18,529 bases of DNA from Gp6-AA40 sp035764385 (GTDB lineage Bacteria > Acidobacteriota > Vicinamibacteria > Vicinamibacterales > UBA2999). The DNA lies in NCBI GenBank assembly GCA_035764385.1, contig DASTZI010000286.1, positions 1 through 18,529 on the forward strand, given 5' to 3'. Positions 14,421-18,529 of this stretch are shown here, one piece after another (positions within the stretch are counted from its first letter, which is position 1; each line of letters begins with the position of its first letter). The translations under genes and the position numbers were made by a program. Under the pieces are notes generated by a model, which had not been told where the DNA came from, ran no database searches, and saw only the letters and a list, made by a program, of their open reading frames with translations.

Positions 14421-14490
14421 TCCCACCGGGGGCAGACCCTTCCCACCGGGGTCAGACCCCGGTGATGACCCGTACGGGGGTCAGACCCCC
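14421..14490. repeat. cluster of GGGGTCAGACCCC palindromic repeats
   Basis: Three related units lie in the 162-bp gap between the sigma factor and membrane-protein genes. TCCCACCGGGG-N-CAGACCC occurs at 14421 and 14441, a 20-bp period. The second unit is embedded in a perfect 21-nt palindrome (14444-14464) with 10-bp arms around A14454. A third, GGGGGTC-A-GACCCCC, spans 14476-14490. The palindrome resembles short repeats found between genes in several high-GC phyla. The rest of the gap (14376-14420 and 14491-14537) shows nothing I can assign beyond the flanking ribosome sites. Confidence 0.85.
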
Positions 14491-14537
14491 TTCATGAGGC
14501 GACTCAACTTTCGGATCCGTGCAAAATACAGAGGCCG

Positions 14538-15857
14538 TTGGTTCTCGCAGCCATCGTCGTGGTCGCGGCGCTGATTCTCGTCAACGCCGTCTACGTCGCC
14601 GCCGAATTCGCCGCCGTTAGCTCCCGCCGCAGCCGGATCCGCCAGCTGGCCGAGGAGGGCAACCGCCTCGCGTCCTGGCTGATGCCGATTCTCGAGCGCC
14701 CTGTGCTGCTCGAGCGCTACATCGGTGCCTGTCAGATAGGAATCACGGTGTCCGGCCTCGTCCTCGGAGCGTATGCACAGGCCACCATCGCCAGCGGCCT
14801 GGCGCCGTGGGTCGCCTGGGCAGGACTGCAGGAAAGCACTGCTCAATCAGCGTCGATCGCGGTCGTCCTGGTCCTGCTCACCGTGGCGCAGGTGATCTTC
14901 GCGGAGCTTGTTCCACGTTCGCTCGCGCTGCGGTATCCGACCAACGCGGCGCTCTACGCCGTCGTCCCGATGGCGCCGTCGATGTGGCTGTTCCGGCCAT
15001 TCATCACCTGGTTGAATGCCACTGGCCTCGTTCTCCGTCGACTGATCGGCGCGCCGCCACGGGCGCACAGGCACATCCATTCGCCTGAAGAGATCGAGCT
15101 GCTCATCGCCGAGAGCCGCGACGGCGGATTGCTCGAGCCCGACGAGCATCGCCGGCTGCGGCGCGCATTACGACTCAACGCGCGCCCGGCGAAGCAGCTG
15201 ATGGTGCCGCGCCCTGAAATATCCGCCATCGACATCAACACGCGCCTCAGCGAGGTCATCCGTCTCGTCGTCCAGAGTCCTTATTCACGGCTGCCCGTCT
15301 ACCGCGAATCGATCGACAACATCGTCGGCATGCTCCATACGAAAGATCTCGTGCGGAGACTGGTCAGCGGGACGCCTCACGACACGCTGGAGAGCATCAT
15401 CCGGCCGATCGCGAGCGTGCCCGAGAGCGTCACGGCCGATCGTGTCCTCCGATATCTGCGGGAGCGGCGCACTCACCAGGCGCTCGTCGTCGACGAGTTC
15501 GGCGGTACATCGGGCCTTATCACGCTCGAGGACGTGCTTGCCGAACTGCTTGGTGATGTCGGCGACGAGTTCAAACCAGGCGAGCCGGTCCCGGAAACAC
15601 TGCCGGATGGACGTTATCGCTTGCCAGGGCAGATGTCGGTCGACGATGCGGCGGTGTTTCTCAACACCAAATGGGAAACGGATGCGGCAACGGTGAACGG
15701 GCTGATAACTGAGGCGCTTGGCCATCTGCCGACGCCAAGCGAGTGCGTCATCATCGGCGACTTTGAATTTGAGGTGGAAGACGTCCAGCGCCGGGCACTG
15801 GTTTCAGCGCTGGCCCGCCGCGTTCGACCAGAAACGAATGAAGAGGAGAAGGCGTGA
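14538..15857 (+). CDS. DUF21-CBS-CorC/HlyC membrane protein (CNNM-type), copy 1
   Basis: The 439-aa protein has an N-terminal CNNM/DUF21 membrane domain (about 1-180; first helix with NAVYVAAEFAAVSSRRSRI, 15-33), a CBS pair (about 222-340, including SRLPVYRESIDNIVGMLHTK and VVDEFGGTSGLITLEDVL) and a C-terminal CorC/HlyC domain (about 355-432). The family was long called hemolysin-like; characterised members move or sense Mg2+ and other divalent cations, with CBS domains binding adenine nucleotides. The likely role is inner-membrane cation export or homeostasis. The start is a TTG with GAGG only 3 nt upstream, but it begins right at the first helix, so it is reasonable. It is translationally coupled to copy 2 by a GTGA overlap. 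Confidence 0.9.
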   Translation: MVLAAIVVVAALILVNAVYVAAEFAAVSSRRSRIRQLAEEGNRLASWLMPILERPVLLERYIGACQIGITVSGLVLGAYAQATIASGLAPWVAWAGLQESTAQSASIAVVLVLLTVAQVIFAELVPRSLALRYPTNAALYAVVPMAPSMWLFRPFITWLNATGLVLRRLIGAPPRAHRHIHSPEEIELLIAESRDGGLLEPDEHRRLRRALRLNARPAKQLMVPRPEISAIDINTRLSEVIRLVVQSPYSRLPVYRESIDNIVGMLHTKDLVRRLVSGTPHDTLESIIRPIASVPESVTADRVLRYLRERRTHQALVVDEFGGTSGLITLEDVLAELLGDVGDEFKPGEPVPETLPDGRYRLPGQMSVDDAAVFLNTKWETDAATVNGLITEALGHLPTPSECVIIGDFEFEVEDVQRRALVSALARRVRPETNEEEKA

Positions 15858-17170
15858 ACGCGGCCCTGTTCACCTTTGCAAGCATTCTCGCGCTGCTCCT
15901 CGCCAACGCAGTGTTTGTCGCCGGCGAGTTCGCGATCGTCGGCGTCCCGCGCCCAAGCATCGAGCGCCTGGCATCGCTTGGAAATACGCTGGCACGACGG
16001 GTTCTCCGCATTCTCGACAGCGTGAAGCGCCGCGATCGTTACCTCGCGACCACTCAGATCGGCGTGTCGCTGGCGAGCCTGGGTCTCGGGATGTATGGCG
16101 AGCACGTCGTGGCGGAATCGATAGCCGCATGGCTCGAGCCACTGAACGTATCGAGATGGGTGGCGGCCCATACCATCGGCAGTGTCGTCGCGGTTGCGAT
16201 CCTCACCTACGCGCACCTTGTGATCGGCGAGATGGTTCCGAAGGCGCTCGCTCTGCAGAGCGCGGAGCGGACCGCGATGCTGGTCTCACCGGCCATTGAA
16301 GGAATCGGAACGGCAGTTCTTCCCCTCGTGCTCGCACTCGACGCACTGCGGGCGTTGACGATCAGAGCGATCGGCGTCCGCGGCGAAGTGGCGGAAGAAG
16401 AGCGCTACCACAGCACCGAGGAGCTGCAGCTAATCATTCAGGAGAGTCAGCAGGAGGGCCTGCTGCGAGGCGAATCCGGCACGCTCCTCAGAGAACTCTT
16501 CGAGTTCGGTGATCTGAAAGCGTGGCAGGTCATGGTGCCACGCGTTCATCTCGTTGCGGTGCGCGTCGGAACGACCGCAGACGAATTGCGCAACATCGTC
16601 CGCACCCGGCCACACACCCGCTTTCCCGTTCACACAGGCAATCCGGACAACATCGTCGGCATGGTCCATATCAAGGATGTGCTGCGACACATCGTGCTGG
16701 AACAACCGATTACCATCGGCGACGCCCGTCCCGTTCCGTACATTCCTGCGACGACGCCGCTCGACAAAGTGCTGGCCGCGATGCGCCGTGCCCGCGCGCA
16801 GATGGCGGTCGTCATGGACGAACATGGCGGCACCGCGGGCATCGTGACCATCGAGGACCTTTTTGAAGAGGTCGTTGGCGAGATTGACGAAGGACGGGGA
16901 CGCACGCCAATCTGGCGAGACGCATCAGGGCGACTGCTGGTACGCGGCACCGTTCGCTTGAAGGACGCTGGGGATGCCATTGGCAGGTCCCTCGAGCATC
17001 CGAACGTACAAACTATCAGTGGCCTGGTATTGGCGCTGCTCGGACGGCCCGCTGCCGTCGGTGACGTGGTGAACTGGAATGGGGTACGGATTGAGGTAAC
17101 GGCGGTGTCGGAAAGAGGTGTCGCCGACTCGGCGCTCACATATCGAACACCTCCGCGAACCGACGAATAA
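15854..17170 (+). CDS. DUF21-CBS-CorC/HlyC membrane protein (CNNM-type), copy 2
   Basis: This 438-aa paralogue of the preceding gene has the same order: DUF21 membrane domain (about 1-190, first helix ending NAVFVAGEFAIVGVPR, 18-33), CBS pair (about 222-340, RFPVHTGNPDNIVGMVHIK and VVMDEHGGTAGIVTIEDLF) and CorC/HlyC domain (about 355-430). The GTG start overlaps the TGA of copy 1 as GTGA and has a strong GAGGAGAAGG site upstream. Such tandem pairs are frequent in this family and may form a heteromer, which is inference here. Its last 35 bases overlap the end of the opposing lipB. Confidence 0.9.
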   Translation: MNAALFTFASILALLLANAVFVAGEFAIVGVPRPSIERLASLGNTLARRVLRILDSVKRRDRYLATTQIGVSLASLGLGMYGEHVVAESIAAWLEPLNVSRWVAAHTIGSVVAVAILTYAHLVIGEMVPKALALQSAERTAMLVSPAIEGIGTAVLPLVLALDALRALTIRAIGVRGEVAEEERYHSTEELQLIIQESQQEGLLRGESGTLLRELFEFGDLKAWQVMVPRVHLVAVRVGTTADELRNIVRTRPHTRFPVHTGNPDNIVGMVHIKDVLRHIVLEQPITIGDARPVPYIPATTPLDKVLAAMRRARAQMAVVMDEHGGTAGIVTIEDLFEEVVGEIDEGRGRTPIWRDASGRLLVRGTVRLKDAGDAIGRSLEHPNVQTISGLVLALLGRPAAVGDVVNWNGVRIEVTAVSERGVADSALTYRTPPRTDE

Positions 17171-17810
17171 ACCGACCTTCGACGTCCTCGATCGACAGCT
17201 CTTTGCCGAGCTGTTCGCGCAGTGACGTGACACCGCGGTCCGCAATTCCACACGGAACGATCAGCTGAAAGTCTTCGAGCCTGGTGTTGACGTTGAACGC
17301 GAAGCCGTGGCTCGTGATCCAGCGTGAGATACGCACGCCGATCGCGCCAATTTTTGCGGTCCCGACCCATGCGCCCGTCAATCCGTCGACGCGATGCGCG
17401 GTGACGCCGTAGTCCGCACAAACGCGAATCATCACCTCTTCGAGATCGCGAACGTATCGATGCACATCGCATCGGTCTGGACGCAGATCGAGAATTGGAT
17501 ATCCGACGATCTGGCCAGGACCGTGGTACGTCACATCACCGCCGCGGCCGGCTTCATGCACGTCGATACCGTGCATCGCAAGCTGCCCGTCGCTGGCAAT
17601 GACGTGCGAACGGCTGTCACGCCGGACACCAAGCGTAATCACCGGCGGATGCTGAAGAAGGAGCAGCAGGTCAGGAACATTTCCAGCGCGTCGCTCCTCG
17701 ACAAGCGCTTTCTGTAGATCGAGCGCCTCGCCGTACGGAACGAACCCGAGGCGGCGCACGTCGAGAGTCCGGGGCCTCGGCGCGCAGACGTCAGCAGTCG
17801 TTGGCGTCAA
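17136..17810 (-). CDS. lipB: octanoyl-[acyl carrier protein]:protein N-octanoyltransferase LipB
   Basis: The 224-aa protein transfers octanoate from acyl carrier protein to the lipoyl-domain lysine of E2 and GcvH proteins, the first step of endogenous lipoate synthesis in the cytoplasm. Diagnostic blocks are LLLLQHPPVITLG, RGGDVTYHGPGQIVGYP, the catalytic Lys in VGTAKIGAIGVR and the catalytic Cys in IVPCGIADRGVTS. The start is a TTG at 17810 with GGAG just upstream, inside the E2 gene; a GTG at 17760 is the alternative, close to where LipB homology begins. The 20-bp overlap with E2 ties lipoylation directly to its substrate gene. No lipA is visible nearby. Confidence 0.95.
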   Translation of the reverse strand: MTPTTADVCAPRPRTLDVRRLGFVPYGEALDLQKALVEERRAGNVPDLLLLLQHPPVITLGVRRDSRSHVIASDGQLAMHGIDVHEAGRGGDVTYHGPGQIVGYPILDLRPDRCDVHRYVRDLEEVMIRVCADYGVTAHRVDGLTGAWVGTAKIGAIGVRISRWITSHGFAFNVNTRLEDFQLIVPCGIADRGVTSLREQLGKELSIEDVEGRFIRRFAEVFDM

Positions 17811-18529
17811 AGCACTCCAGGCGTTGCTTCACGTCGGCCATGAACTCGTCGGCGACGGCGCCGTCAACAAGGCGATGGTCATAACCCAGCGTGAGATAGG
17901 CCATCGTCCGGATCCCGATCGCGTCGTCGATAACGACCGGCCGCTTTTCGATCGTTCCGACACCGAGAATCGCCACCTGTGGCTGGTTGATGATCGGCAT
18001 GCCGAACTGGGCGCCAAACTGGCCGGGGTTCGTGATGGTGAACGTGCCGCCATGCACTTCGTCGGGATTCAAGCGCTTCGCCCGCGCACGGTCGGCAACA
18101 TCGGCAATTGCGCGGCTGAGACCGAGGATGTTCTTCTCGTCCGCGTTTTTGATCACCGGCACGATCAGCCCCTCGTCGAGAGCAACCGCGATCCCCAGAT
18201 TGATATCCTTCTTGTAGACGACGTTGTCGCCGTCGATGGACGCATTGAGGATCGGATGTCGATGCAGCGCCTCGACGACAACACGCGCGATGAACGCCAT
18301 GTAGGTGAGCTTGACGCCGGCCTGCTCGTATTCGGCGCGCTTCTGCTGACGAAGTTTCTCGATCGTTGAGAAATTCACATGGAAGACCGAATGCACGTGA
18401 GCCGACGTGCGTTTGCTGAGGACCATGTGGTCGGCGATCTTCTTCCGCATCACCGACAGCTTCTCGATGCGGTCGGCTCCTGTCGGCCGCACCTGTGCAG
18501 GGCGGGCGGCACGTGCAGGTTCGGCCTTA
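17791..18529 (-). CDS. dihydrolipoyl acyltransferase E2, catalytic domain (5' partial)
   Basis: The frame is open to the right window edge, so the lipoyl and subunit-binding domains lie outside. What remains begins with an Ala/Pro/Arg-rich linker (KAEPARAARPAQ) and then the E2 catalytic domain: KLSVMRKKIADHM, SVFHVNFSTIEKL, GLIVPVIKNADEKNILGLSR, FTITNPGQFGAQFGMPIINQPQ and the active-site DHRLVDG (His codon near 17875). It transfers acyl groups from the lipoyl arm to CoA and forms the core of the complex. The sequence fits branched-chain or broad 2-oxoacid types and could serve the fused E1 at 5627, on the other strand. A GTG at 18492 lies within the linker and is not the real start. lipB follows with an overlap. 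Confidence 0.93.
   Translation of the reverse strand, partial: KAEPARAARPAQVRPTGADRIEKLSVMRKKIADHMVLSKRTSAHVHSVFHVNFSTIEKLRQQKRAEYEQAGVKLTYMAFIARVVVEALHRHPILNASIDGDNVVYKKDINLGIAVALDEGLIVPVIKNADEKNILGLSRAIADVADRARAKRLNPDEVHGGTFTITNPGQFGAQFGMPIINQPQVAILGVGTIEKRPVVIDDAIGIRTMAYLTLGYDHRLVDGAVADEFMADVKQRLECFDANDC

Noticed and set aside
14421..14490. CRISPR array
   Set aside because: The units are short palindromes with 20-bp or irregular spacing, no unique spacers of fixed length and no cas gene.
16630..17472. 280-codon minus-strand frame across the CNNM copy 2 and lipB ends
   Set aside because: It shows no family motif, has Arg/Ser-rich antisense composition and overlaps two well-supported genes.

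Overview
The window is 18.5 kb of GC-rich, tightly packed bacterial chromosome. The gene mix suggests an Acidobacteriota-type organism, perhaps Vicinamibacteria, but no rRNA or other phylogenetic marker confirms this. That mix is an E1 alpha-beta fused 2-oxoacid dehydrogenase, M28 and P1 peptidases, FHA and kinase-like signalling genes, short GATACCT-type heptad repeats and GGGGTCAGACCCC palindromes. I see no phage, IS, CRISPR, tRNA or rRNA.

Layout. (1) 3-4721 (+): a likely operon of a 5'-truncated alpha/beta hydrolase, a secreted P1 (DmpA/NylC-type) peptidase, a sodium:solute symporter and a D-malate/tartrate-type dehydrogenase. Junctions are an ATGA overlap, a 2-nt gap and a 20-nt gap. (2) 4693-5535 (-): a TrmN6-like methyltransferase that overlaps the dehydrogenase tail-to-tail. 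Its start lies in a heptad-repeat tract. (3) 5627-8492 (+): an E1 alpha-beta fusion, a possible 34-aa ORF with a hairpin, and a stand-alone FHA protein. (4) 8489-9145 (-): an MBL-fold hydrolase. (5) 9163-9510 (+): a single-domain receiver-like protein. (6) 9502-11367 (-): an operon of SDR oxidoreductase, an 82-aa unknown protein and a tail-anchored pseudokinase. (7) 11395-13751 (+): a degenerate malate-dehydrogenase homologue coupled to a secreted M28 peptidase. (8) 13755-14375 (-): an ECF-type sigma factor. (9) 14421-14490: a palindromic repeat cluster. (10) 14538-17170 (+): two tandem DUF21-CBS-CorC/HlyC membrane proteins. (11) 17136-18529 (-): a dihydrolipoyl acyltransferase (E2, truncated by the window edge) followed by overlapping lipB.

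How the genes fit together. E1, E2 and LipB belong to lipoate-dependent 2-oxoacid oxidation, although E1 is about 9 kb from E2-lipB and on the other strand. The first operon looks catabolic: hydrolysis outside the cytoplasm, Na+-coupled uptake, then 2-hydroxyacid oxidation. The substrate link is inference.

The most unusual theme is a group of proteins with intact folds but lost catalytic residues: an alpha/beta hydrolase with Ala at the nucleophile elbow, a pseudokinase missing all three catalytic motifs, and a malate-dehydrogenase homologue without its catalytic His. The pseudokinase sits near an FHA protein and a receiver-like protein, so this part could be a phosphorylation-independent scaffold or sensing module. 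That is a hypothesis. Nothing here is clearly a new defence or mobile system.
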